DNA of 38,927 bases from Candidatus Jorgensenbacteria bacterium GW2011_GWB1_50_10 (lineage in GTDB: Bacteria; Patescibacteriota; Minisyncoccia; UBA6257; GWB1-50-10): contig LCQK01000001.1 of assembly GCA_001004105.1 (NCBI GenBank), positions 1 through 38,927 of the forward strand. The letters run 5' to 3'. This document shows positions 22,246 through 28,480 of the stretch, one piece after another. Made by a program: the position numbers and the translations under genes. Positions within the stretch are counted from its first letter, which is position 1; each line of letters starts with the position of its first letter. Under the pieces are notes generated by a model. The model did no database searches. It had not been told where the DNA came from and saw only the letters and a program-made list of their open reading frames with translations.

Positions 22246-24303
22246 TTAAAAAACTTCCCTCGGTCTCGCGCCCTCGCCCGGGCCGACCACGCCGCGTTCT
22301 TCCATAATATCCAGAAGCCGGGCCGCCCGCGCGTAGCCCACCCGGAGCCGCCGCTGTAAGAGCGAGGCCGAAGCCTTTTTGGCGGAGCGCACAAGTTCCA
22401 CTGCTTCGCTGTAGAGTTCGTCGTCGTCCCCGCTTTCGTAATCTTCAAAATCCGGCATGATGCCGTTTACCCCGCCGTTTCCCATTTCAAAAGAGGGTGA
22501 ATCCTCTTCAACTTCCGCTTTGTTGTTCTCTTTAATAAACGAAGCGACTTTCTTCACTTCTTCTTCAGAAACGTAGGCGCCCTGGATGCGCCGGGGCTTG
22601 GAAAGCTCGGCCGAGACGAAAAGCAGGTCGCCCGAACCCAAGAGCTTTTCCGCACCGGCGTTGTCAAGAATCGTTCGGGAATCCACCTGACTTGCCACTT
22701 GGAGCGCCACCCGGGAAGTGATATTCGCCTTAATGAGACCGGTAATCACTTCTACCGACGGCCGCTGAGTAGAGACGACGAGATGAAGGCCGGTTGCTCG
22801 CGACATCTGCGCGAGCCGGATGATGGAACCTTCCACTTCTCGGCCGAAAGAAGCCATAAGGTCGGCGAGTTCATCTATTACTATAAGAAGGTAAGGCAGT
22901 TTTTCGGAGCCGCTGTTGTAACTTTTGATGTCTCGGGCGCCGGCCTGGAGGAGCAGTTCGTAGCGCCGGTCCATTTCGGAAACGACCCACCGCAAGACGC
23001 CCAATGCTTTCTTGTTGTCGGTGATGACGGGCGAAAGGAGATGAGGAATGCCGTCGTAAACCGAGAGTTCCACCCGCTTCGGGTCAATCATGATGAGCTT
23101 CAGCATCTCCGGGGAATTTTTATAAAGAAGAGAGATGATGAGCGAGTGAATTAAGATGGATTTGCCCGAACCGGTCGCGCCGGCAACCAAAAGGTGCGGC
23201 ATTTTGTCGATGTCAACGAAAATCGGCTCGCCCGAAACATTGCGGCCCAAAATAAAAGTGAGAGGCGCGGATTTCTGAAAATCTGGATAAAGAATTAAAC
23301 TTCCTAACCGGACAAGAGCGGCGGCTTTGTTCGGCACCTCAATGCCGACCAAAGATTTGCCGGGAATGGGCGCCTCAATCCGCACCGGGTGGGCCGCCAA
23401 AGTGAGAGCCAGGTCCTGGTGGAGAGCAGTAAGCCGCGAGAGTTTCACGCCTTCGGCGGGTTTTAAGGTATAACGCGTTACCGTCGGCCCCACGTTAATT
23501 TCCCCCATTTCCACCGGAATGCCGAAGCCATCCAGAGTTCGCTTGATAATATTCGCGTTCGCCCGCAGATCGCCGATTGTTGGTTTCTCCAAAGTTGAGG
23601 ACAGTAAACTGAGCGGCGGCGGCACGTAATTTTTTATTAACGCCCTCCGGGCGAGGATTTTCGGTAGGGATTTGCCGCCGGATTCCATTTTAATCACGGT
23701 TTTTAAAACCTCGTCGTATCTCGGTTCTTTTTCCACTTCGTCAATTTCTCCCTTCATCGGTTCTTCCGGCGGCGCGACAAAAGCCTCATCGCCTCCTTCA
23801 ACTATTTGTTTCTCCCGCTGCCGGAATTTAATCGGCTTATTCAAGACAACGAGGAAAGAAACCAGAAGAACGGTGAGTGTGATGACGAGCGAGGCGGTCG
23901 TCCCAAAAGGATTCTGGAGAGCGCCGACGAGTTCGCCGGCGAGTCCGCCTGCCCCTGGTGAAACAATATCAATGAATCCCAAGCCCGAGGCCACGAATAA
24001 GAGGCCCGCGATGATGGTGAGGCCGAAGATACGCCGCCGCTCGGATTGGATGAAAGAAAAAGCGAGCATCAAAAAAACCAGAGGTAAGAGGTAATAACCC
24101 CAGCCGAGAACCTTGTCAAAGAAAGAATAAAAGCCGCCGCCCAAAGGGCCGGCTTGGCCCGTGCCCGCTAAAATGAAGAGCACGGCCACTCCCAAAAAAG
24201 CGACGAGCCAGACGCTTTTTTTGACGTCCGGATGAAGCTGTATTTCCTCCCTCTCGGTTTCCCGTTCCTCTCCTTGCCTTTCCTTTTTCTTTTTGCGGGC
24301 CAT
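22246..24303 (-). CDS. ftsK: DNA translocase FtsK
   Basis: A 685-residue DNA pump acting at the division septum. The N-terminus has a basic segment and four membrane helices (about 30-165). The motor has Walker A VAGATGSGKS near 373-380, the LIMIDPKRVEL and LLIVIDELADLM segments and STQRPSVEVITG. The C-terminal gamma winged helix (from ELYSEAVELVRSAKKASASLL) reads DNA polarity. The ATG at 24303, preceded by AAAGG, is preferred to an upstream in-frame ATG at 24330. First gene of the ftsK-rodZ-recA operon, divergent from the mutase. Confidence 0.96.
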   Translation of the reverse strand: MARKKKKERQGEERETEREEIQLHPDVKKSVWLVAFLGVAVLFILAGTGQAGPLGGGFYSFFDKVLGWGYYLLPLVFLMLAFSFIQSERRRIFGLTIIAGLLFVASGLGFIDIVSPGAGGLAGELVGALQNPFGTTASLVITLTVLLVSFLVVLNKPIKFRQREKQIVEGGDEAFVAPPEEPMKGEIDEVEKEPRYDEVLKTVIKMESGGKSLPKILARRALIKNYVPPPLSLLSSTLEKPTIGDLRANANIIKRTLDGFGIPVEMGEINVGPTVTRYTLKPAEGVKLSRLTALHQDLALTLAAHPVRIEAPIPGKSLVGIEVPNKAAALVRLGSLILYPDFQKSAPLTFILGRNVSGEPIFVDIDKMPHLLVAGATGSGKSILIHSLIISLLYKNSPEMLKLIMIDPKRVELSVYDGIPHLLSPVITDNKKALGVLRWVVSEMDRRYELLLQAGARDIKSYNSGSEKLPYLLIVIDELADLMASFGREVEGSIIRLAQMSRATGLHLVVSTQRPSVEVITGLIKANITSRVALQVASQVDSRTILDNAGAEKLLGSGDLLFVSAELSKPRRIQGAYVSEEEVKKVASFIKENNKAEVEEDSPSFEMGNGGVNGIMPDFEDYESGDDDELYSEAVELVRSAKKASASLLQRRLRVGYARAARLLDIMEERGVVGPGEGARPREVF

Positions 24304-24349
24304 TGAATTCGTACCTTTATTTAAGACCAATTTCCGATGAGTTTCAATA

Positions 24350-24355
24350 TATAAT
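24350..24355 (+). promoter_or_regulatory. -10 element close to the mutase start
   Basis: TATAAT ends 7 nt before the ATG at 24363, again giving a leaderless arrangement. No good -35 box is seen. Confidence 0.4.
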
Positions 24356-24362
24356 GAATAGA

Positions 24363-24752
24363 ATGAATCAGGACATCTTTAAGGCCTACGATATCCGCGG
24401 CATCTACCCCAGCGAAATTAGCGAAAAAACGGCTTTTGAGATTGGGCTGGGCCTGGGCAGATTCTTCGGTAAAGGGAGGGTTGTTGTTGCCCGCGACGGC
24501 CGCCGCGGCTCACCGAAGCTTTACCAAGCGGTCATTAAAGGACTAAAAACCAACAACTTACAACTTATAACAGTTGGTTTGGCGACGACGCCGATGTTCT
24601 ATTTTTTGGTGGCGAAACTGGGATGCCGCGGCGGCATAATAGTGACCGCCTCCCATAACCCTAAGGAATACAACGGATTTAAGGTCGTAGGGAAAAATGC
24701 GGAGATGATTAGTGGAAAGGAAGTATTAAGAATAATGAATAAGGAATTATGA
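24363..24752 (+). CDS. Phosphomannomutase/phosphoglucomutase, N-terminal part (split gene)
   Basis: A 129-residue ORF covering domain I of the alpha-D-phosphohexomutase family (interconversion of sugar 1- and 6-phosphates). FKAYDIRGIYP starts the domain, and the phosphoserine loop TASHNPKEYNG is intact. It ends at a TGA at 24750-24752 that overlaps the ATG of the second part by 4 nt (ATGA). Both ORFs together give one complete enzyme with a shorter domain I-II linker. Translational coupling could yield a two-chain enzyme; a frameshift in the assembly or a pseudogene are the alternatives. Confidence 0.85.
   Translation: MNQDIFKAYDIRGIYPSEISEKTAFEIGLGLGRFFGKGRVVVARDGRRGSPKLYQAVIKGLKTNNLQLITVGLATTPMFYFLVAKLGCRGGIIVTASHNPKEYNGFKVVGKNAEMISGKEVLRIMNKEL
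24554..24574. repeat. Heptanucleotide repeat in the mutase N-terminal part
   Basis: Units CAACTTA, CAACTTA and the related TAACAGT. They encode NNLQLIT where homologues have unrelated residues of the same count. Confidence 0.6.
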
Positions 24753-24757
24753 ATTAC
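24723..24757. repeat. Heptanucleotide repeat at the mutase split point
   Basis: Five in-phase units: GTATTAA, GAATAAT, GAATAAG, GAATTAT, GAATTAC. The stop of the first ORF and the start of the second both lie inside it. Confidence 0.8.
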
Positions 24758-25555
24758 GCAAATCTCTACGTGAATTTTTTAGAAAAACAAGCGAACGTCA
24801 AAAGACAGCTGAAAGCGGTTCTGGATTGTTCGAATGGCCCCGCTGGCCTAGTGCTTAAGAAGCTTAAAATCCCCAATGCCCAATTAATAATTCTTAATTC
24901 CAAAATTGACGGCCGCTTTCCGGCTCACGGCCCGAACCCGCTTAAGGCGCGCGCGCTGGGCGACGTGAAGCGCGAAGTAAAAAAACAAAAGGCAGATTTG
25001 GGCATCGTTTTTGATGCCGACGCCGACCGGGCGGTTTTTGTCGATAATCTGGGAAGAACCGCGCCAGTCCACGCCATTGCTTACCTTTTGTCACTAAAAA
25101 CAAAACCGCCGTATGTCGGCGATTTGTACGTAGCGCAAACCCTAAAGCATCTAAAACTCCTTTCCATCCGTGAATCCCCCGTTGGCACTTATTTCGTAAA
25201 AAAAACGATGAAACGGATTGGTGCAACTCTCGCCGCTGAATTTTCCGGCCACTACTATTTCAAAGAGATGAAAAATGCCGATTCCGGAATACTCGCCGCA
25301 ATAAAAGTCATGAACACGCTCTCGGAACTGCCCTACAAAATGAGTGATTTTTGCGACTTTCTGCCGGAGTTCCATTTTAAACAATGGAACGTCCGGGCCA
25401 AGAGGATTGCCGTTAAATCACGAGTTGCAAAGGATTGGTTCCGTATCGTCCGGCCGTCAAATACCGAGCCGGTGATACGGCTCTTTCTCGGCTCCAAAGA
25501 CAAAAACGTTTTCCAAAAAGAGCTTAAATTTCTTCTTTCTCTTTCTCGGGCTTGA
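24749..25555 (+). CDS. Phosphomannomutase/phosphoglucomutase, C-terminal part (split gene)
   Basis: A 268-residue ORF holding domains II-IV. KAVLDCSNGPAG opens domain II. The metal loop is GIVFDADADRAVFVD, with Ala in place of both Gly of the usual DGDGDR. The sugar-binding stretch is EFSGHYYF and the phosphate-binding loop VRPSNTEP. All needed elements are present, which argues against a decayed gene. It relies on domain I from the preceding ORF for the active-site serine. Confidence 0.85.
   Translation: MNYANLYVNFLEKQANVKRQLKAVLDCSNGPAGLVLKKLKIPNAQLIILNSKIDGRFPAHGPNPLKARALGDVKREVKKQKADLGIVFDADADRAVFVDNLGRTAPVHAIAYLLSLKTKPPYVGDLYVAQTLKHLKLLSIRESPVGTYFVKKTMKRIGATLAAEFSGHYYFKEMKNADSGILAAIKVMNTLSELPYKMSDFCDFLPEFHFKQWNVRAKRIAVKSRVAKDWFRIVRPSNTEPVIRLFLGSKDKNVFQKELKFLLSLSRA
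24879..24899. repeat. Heptanucleotide-like repeat in the mutase C-terminal part
   Basis: Units CCCAATT, AATAATT, CTTAATT, then CCAAAATT out of phase by one. They encode the QLIILNSKI stretch. Confidence 0.5.
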
Positions 25556-25628
25556 TTTTGATAACCTCGGCCCAAAGGAGTAAACAAAAGACGACCGCAG
25601 CCGCTATAAAACTCAATAATATTGCCAT
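25524..25628 (-). CDS. Possible 34-residue membrane miniprotein
   Basis: ATG at 25628 to TAA at 25524: one hydrophobic helix (MAILLSFIAAAVVFCLLLW) followed by a charged tail (KIKPEKEKEEI). It overlaps the 3' end of the mutase by 32 nt. No ribosome site is visible. It is plausible from its clean membrane-anchor pattern but not certain. Confidence 0.35.
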   Translation of the reverse strand: MAILLSFIAAAVVFCLLLWAEVIKIKPEKEKEEI

Positions 25629-25695
25629 ATTGATGCTAGCGTCGTTTAGGATAGCACAAATCTCCAAAAATCCTAAATGCTCTGTCTGTTAATAA

Positions 25696-25866
25696 CTACT
25701 TCCAGTCCTTGATTATTATTTCTCTACCTCGTTTTTCCACCAGTACTTCTTTACCAGTTTCCCACTTGAACTCGCGCACTATTTCCATTGGGAGCGTGAC
25801 GTAGTAGCTCCGGCTTACCTTTTGAATTTTCCTAATATTCTCCTCTGTTATTATCCGTCTCCCCAT
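25696..25866 (-). CDS. Small AbrB/SpoVT-type DNA-binding protein
   Basis: A 56-residue protein. Residues 12-52 (IRKIQKVSRSYYVTLPMEIV, then ETGKEVLVEKRGREIIIKDW) fit the swapped-hairpin AbrB/MazE fold found in transition-state regulators and antitoxins. No toxin gene is adjacent. Its -10 box ends 6 nt before the ATG, and a 30-nt palindrome covers the expected -35 region, which suggests autoregulation by a dimer. Confidence 0.75.
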   Translation of the reverse strand: MGRRIITEENIRKIQKVSRSYYVTLPMEIVREFKWETGKEVLVEKRGREIIIKDWK

Positions 25867-25872
25867 AACCGC

Positions 25873-25912
25873 ATTATACCACAGTTGCCCTATATTTTAA
25901 TATAGGGCAACT
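25873..25912 (-). promoter_or_regulatory. Promoter with palindromic operator of the AbrB-type gene
   Basis: TATAAT (25878-25873) lies next to a perfect inverted repeat with 14-bp arms (25883-25896 and 25899-25912, core AGTTGCCC) centred on the expected -35 position. The palindrome could also act as a terminator hairpin. Confidence 0.6.
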
Positions 25913-25954
25913 CCTTTAGTTGCCGGGGTTTTTATCGGTATTACGGTGTTATCA

Positions 25955-25983
25955 TTGACAATTAGCGGATAAGATTGTACTGT
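25955..25983 (+). promoter_or_regulatory. Promoter of the orphan membrane gene at 26083
   Basis: Perfect TTGACA (25955-25960), a 17-nt spacer and TACTGT (25978-25983). It leaves a leader of about 95 nt with a hairpin (GGCGGGAGA, then TCTCGCC). Confidence 0.5.
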
Positions 25984-26082
25984 TCATCACAGTTCCAAGG
26001 CGGGAGAAGAACTCTCGCCCCGCAAGAAGAACTTGTGGCCTAACAAACGGTGGTGCTGGAAGAACCAGCAGGGGGAGTGTGT

Positions 26083-26595
26083 ATGTGGAACACATCAACG
26101 AAGTTGGGTCTCGGTCTTCTGATCTTTGGCTTTGCAGCGTTGGCAGTTAGCTTGTACGTGTTCCATCCTGATCAGGTCTGGTGGGTTAGTACCGTGTTGG
26201 CCGGAGGTACCACTCTGTTGGGTACCTACGCACTGCTAGAGGGCGTGGAAATGCCCCGGCAATACAGAATCACCTTCGGAATCGTGCCAGGACAGGACTC
26301 CATCTCAGATGATCAAGTGGTGACTTTCGTGCCCAAAGCCGCCGTGGACAGATCACTCCGCTCTCTCGCAATAACGCTGGACGCGCTGTGCGATCTGGAA
26401 ATGCGGCTCTTGGAAACGAGAGTGCTTCCCGCTGAAATGAGCAAGCATTCCCGCAAACTCCGACAGGTGCGGCGTAACATGCGGACGGCGAAAAACGCCT
26501 TCTGGCGAGCTCACGCGCTTGCCAAAATCTTCGGCCACCGGACGGAAAGATCCTATAAGGATTACCTTCCCCGTAGCGGTGTCATAACCGGCTGA
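26083..26595 (+). CDS. Hypothetical two-helix membrane protein
   Basis: A 170-residue protein with two membrane helices at about 9-28 and 35-55, then a cytoplasmic Arg/Leu-rich helical domain likely to form a coiled coil (residues 95-150). The ATG at 26083 is chosen because GGGGGAG precedes it by 5 nt. No family recognised. It has its own promoter and a strong terminator. Confidence 0.78.
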   Translation: MWNTSTKLGLGLLIFGFAALAVSLYVFHPDQVWWVSTVLAGGTTLLGTYALLEGVEMPRQYRITFGIVPGQDSISDDQVVTFVPKAAVDRSLRSLAITLDALCDLEMRLLETRVLPAEMSKHSRKLRQVRRNMRTAKNAFWRAHALAKIFGHRTERSYKDYLPRSGVITG

Positions 26596-26605
26596 AACAT
26601 AGCCC

Positions 26606-26645
26606 AAGGCCGAGTGAGTATCGTGCTCACTCGGCCTTGCTGTTT
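26606..26645 (+). terminator. Terminator of the 26083 gene
   Basis: A perfect 13-bp stem AAGGCCGAGTGAG / CTCACTCGGCCTT with a 7-nt loop, followed by GCTGTTTTT. Confidence 0.92.
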
Positions 26646-26692
26646 TTATAAGGAGGTGGTTTTATCTGAAAAGACCTTACCGAGAGGATCTT

Positions 26693-26977
26693 ATGCGATT
26701 GGACTGGGTTACCATATACGGCGCGGTATCTCTCGTCAGTATGGCGAGTGCGATTGGCTTGGCCTGGCCAACTGTGAAAGCGCTGAACCATGGCGACGAC
26801 GACAAAGGGTTGCCGCTTGCGGCTCTTTCCCTACTGCTTGTTCTTTTCGCTATTGTCGTCGGCGACATCGGCATCGCCCACATGGCCGACCCAGTGGACT
26901 TGTGGCCGGACTCGGCAACCGACCTCATCCCGCCGCCGATGCCCGCGTCTCAACCAACCCCCGTGGTCCGGGCGTGA
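26693..26977 (+). CDS. Hypothetical small two-helix membrane protein
   Basis: A 94-residue protein with membrane helices at about 5-26 and 40-62 and a Pro-rich tail. AGAGGA precedes the ATG by 5 nt. No family recognised. Like the gene before it, it is a single unit closed by a terminator. Confidence 0.7.
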   Translation: MRLDWVTIYGAVSLVSMASAIGLAWPTVKALNHGDDDKGLPLAALSLLLVLFAIVVGDIGIAHMADPVDLWPDSATDLIPPPMPASQPTPVVRA

Positions 26978-26998
26978 AAACCCTCCTACCTGCGCCAG

Positions 26999-27030
26999 AA
27001 CCGGCTTCCCCAAGAAGCCGGTTTTTGCTG
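26999..27030 (+). terminator. Terminator of the 26693 gene
   Basis: AACCGGCTTC pairs with GAAGCCGGTT (10 bp, 5-nt loop), followed by TTTGCTG and TTTTT. Confidence 0.9.
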
Positions 27031-27049
27031 TTTTTACCGAAAAACCATG

Positions 27050-27071
27050 AAAATCAGGAAAACCTGATTTT
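27050..27071. terminator. A/T-ended hairpin downstream of the LAGLIDADG gene
   Basis: AAAATCAGG-AAAA-CCTGATTTT is a perfect 9-bp stem. Three 9-nt units ending in GAAAAAC follow it. The plus-strand gene already has its own terminator, and on the minus strand the hairpin lies 143 nt beyond the LAGLIDADG stop. Its role is unclear. Apart from this and the direct repeat, I see nothing coding in 26978-27214. Confidence 0.4.
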
Positions 27072-27103
27072 ATTGAAAAACTTGAAAAACCTGAAAAACC
27101 CGA

Positions 27104-27123
27104 TAGTGCGATGAAACCTACAT
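27104..27123 (+). repeat. 20-nt direct repeat, copy 1
   Basis: TAGTGCGATGAAACCTACAT, identical to 27168-27187, with a 64-nt period. Confidence 0.8.
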
Positions 27124-27167
27124 TTTTCATTTTTGAGCATTTTCCTGTCGCAAAACGGACAAGCTGG

Positions 27168-27187
27168 TAGTGCGATGAAACCTACAT
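27168..27187 (+). repeat. 20-nt direct repeat, copy 2
   Basis: Second identical copy, 27 nt from the 3' end of the LAGLIDADG gene. Confidence 0.8.
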
Positions 27188-27214
27188 CAGACTGTTTTTC
27201 GAAAAACAAAATTT

Positions 27215-27670
27215 TTAACCAAATCCAAAATTTCTGCGATTTTCGTCAAACCAACCGGATTTATAAAGTTTATGAAGCGCCTGCGAATACTCACTTGTGT
27301 CGGAATTACCCATTTTTTCTAACCATTCAGCGAATTGTTTACCTTTATTTCCGTACAGTTTCTTGTAGAAAAATGGGATGATTATGTTCTTAATTTGACC
27401 ATTTTCTCTCACAATAAGCATTGCTTGTTTGGCGTGATTGGGGTTTTTGCGGTTGGCGCTACCGTGCTTATGAACCTTATTTGTAAGGCCTAAAGTGTCT
27501 CTAACGGCGATCAGTAAAGCCTCGTCTCTCTCGTGCATGTTTATCGCAAAAGATGGTATTTTTTCTTTCCCCATTGATCCATCTGGCATCTTTTTTGGGC
27601 GCGTCGAAAAAGTGAAAGTTCCTTCACCTTCTACTAAACCACGAATGTAATCGTAGGAGAGTTCCGGCAT
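27215..27670 (-). CDS. Single-motif LAGLIDADG homing endonuclease
   Basis: A 151-residue protein with the LAGLIDADG helix YIRGLVEGEGTFTFS at residues 8-22. It is of the one-motif, homodimeric type, with basic residues in the beta sheet (RPKK, KHGSANRKNPNHAK). It would cut a long asymmetric DNA site. It is free-standing; I see no intron or intein around it. Its -10 box lies 8 nt before the ATG inside a palindrome shared with yraN. Confidence 0.85.
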   Translation of the reverse strand: MPELSYDYIRGLVEGEGTFTFSTRPKKMPDGSMGKEKIPSFAINMHERDEALLIAVRDTLGLTNKVHKHGSANRKNPNHAKQAMLIVRENGQIKNIIIPFFYKKLYGNKGKQFAEWLEKMGNSDTSEYSQALHKLYKSGWFDENRRNFGFG

Positions 27671-27671
27671 A

Positions 27672-27687
27672 TAGTATAATTATACTA
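27672..27687. promoter_or_regulatory. Palindromic divergent promoter
   Basis: The perfect 16-bp palindrome TAGTATAATTATACTA contains a TATAAT on each strand. The minus one serves the LAGLIDADG gene (8 nt to ATG) and the plus one serves yraN (25 nt to ATG). Confidence 0.6.
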
Positions 27688-27705
27688 GATTTTAAGCGGA
27701 TTTTT

Positions 27706-28101
27706 ATGACTAAAAGGTCAGAATTAGGTAAATGGGGTGAGGATAGGGCTTGTGAATACCTGGTGGACAAGGGTTTTAAGATAATAGAGCGGAATTTCAG
27801 GAAACCCTGGGGTGAGCTGGATATTGTCGCAAAATATAAGGACGGAACCCTGGTTTTCGTGGAGGTGAAGACAGTGAATAACCCGGGACCATCCGGCGTC
27901 ACAGCCGAAGACCAAATGAGCGCGGCGAAAATCCGAAAATTCAAAAAAGCGGCTTCGCTCTATGCCGGCCACCGCCCGGAACTCATAAACGATAAAATAG
28001 GTTGGCGCTTGGATCTAATAACCCTCGTGGTGAATAATATTGAACCATTGACAAAATCAGGAGAAAATTTTCTTATAAGTCATTATCCGAACGTTATCTA
28101 G
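27706..28101 (+). CDS. yraN: YraN family (UPF0102) endonuclease-like protein
   Basis: A 131-residue protein with the UPF0102 pattern: GKWGEDRACEYLVDKGFKII, RNFRKPWGELDIVAKYKDG and LVFVEVKTV. The GELD and VEVK residues form a restriction-endonuclease-like metal site. It is related to Holliday-junction resolvase folds; the cellular role is unsettled. It is slightly longer than usual at the C-terminus. Confidence 0.92.
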   Translation: MTKRSELGKWGEDRACEYLVDKGFKIIERNFRKPWGELDIVAKYKDGTLVFVEVKTVNNPGPSGVTAEDQMSAAKIRKFKKAASLYAGHRPELINDKIGWRLDLITLVVNNIEPLTKSGENFLISHYPNVI

Positions 28102-28142
28102 GTGTGGCTTTTTTTGTTTATAAAGGATTTAATTAAAGAAAC

Positions 28143-28478
28143 ATGAGTTTATCGGAAAAACAAATTAAAGAATTTGAAACGCGCCTGCTTGCGGAAAAGA
28201 AAGAAATTGAAGAGGGGATAGAAAAAATGAGGGCCGATTTGGATTTCGGCGACGATACCGACCACCTGGACGAAGAAGCGGACGAAACGGAGGAAATGAC
28301 AAAGTTCATCGGCGTCAAAAAGCCGCTGGAAGAAAAAATGGCGGCAATTGACGTGGCGTTGGAAAGAATCAAAAATGGAACTTACGACAAATGCGAAAGT
28401 TGCGGCAAGGAAATTGAATTGGAAGTACTGGAAGCGGCGCCGGAATCCGGCCTCTGCAAATCGTGTAAAATAAAATAA
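28143..28478 (+). CDS. DksA/TraR-type C4 zinc-finger protein
   Basis: A 111-residue protein: an N-terminal coiled coil (residues 5-75, very acidic in the middle), then a C4 zinc finger C84-x2-C87-x17-C105-x2-C108. Proteins of this type bind the RNA polymerase secondary channel and adjust transcription, often with ppGpp. It ends 2 nt before comM, so the two are coupled. Confidence 0.9.
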   Translation: MSLSEKQIKEFETRLLAEKKEIEEGIEKMRADLDFGDDTDHLDEEADETEEMTKFIGVKKPLEEKMAAIDVALERIKNGTYDKCESCGKEIELEVLEAAPESGLCKSCKIK

Positions 28479-28480
28479 TC

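Noticed and set aside
22239-22448. Extension of the rodZ-like gene to 22448
   Set aside because: This segment is ftsK coding sequence (gamma domain) in another frame and gives low-complexity Arg/Trp-rich protein.
26614-27114. Plus-strand ORF of 166 codons
   Set aside because: It crosses two terminators and overlaps the 94-residue membrane gene in another frame; the protein is Arg/Pro-rich without pattern.
27104-27187. CRISPR array
   Set aside because: Only two copies of a 20-nt repeat with one 44-nt spacer, and no cas genes in the window.
27215-27670. Intein or group I intron around the LAGLIDADG gene
   Set aside because: The gene is free-standing with its own promoter; yraN and the neighbours are uninterrupted and no intron core is apparent.
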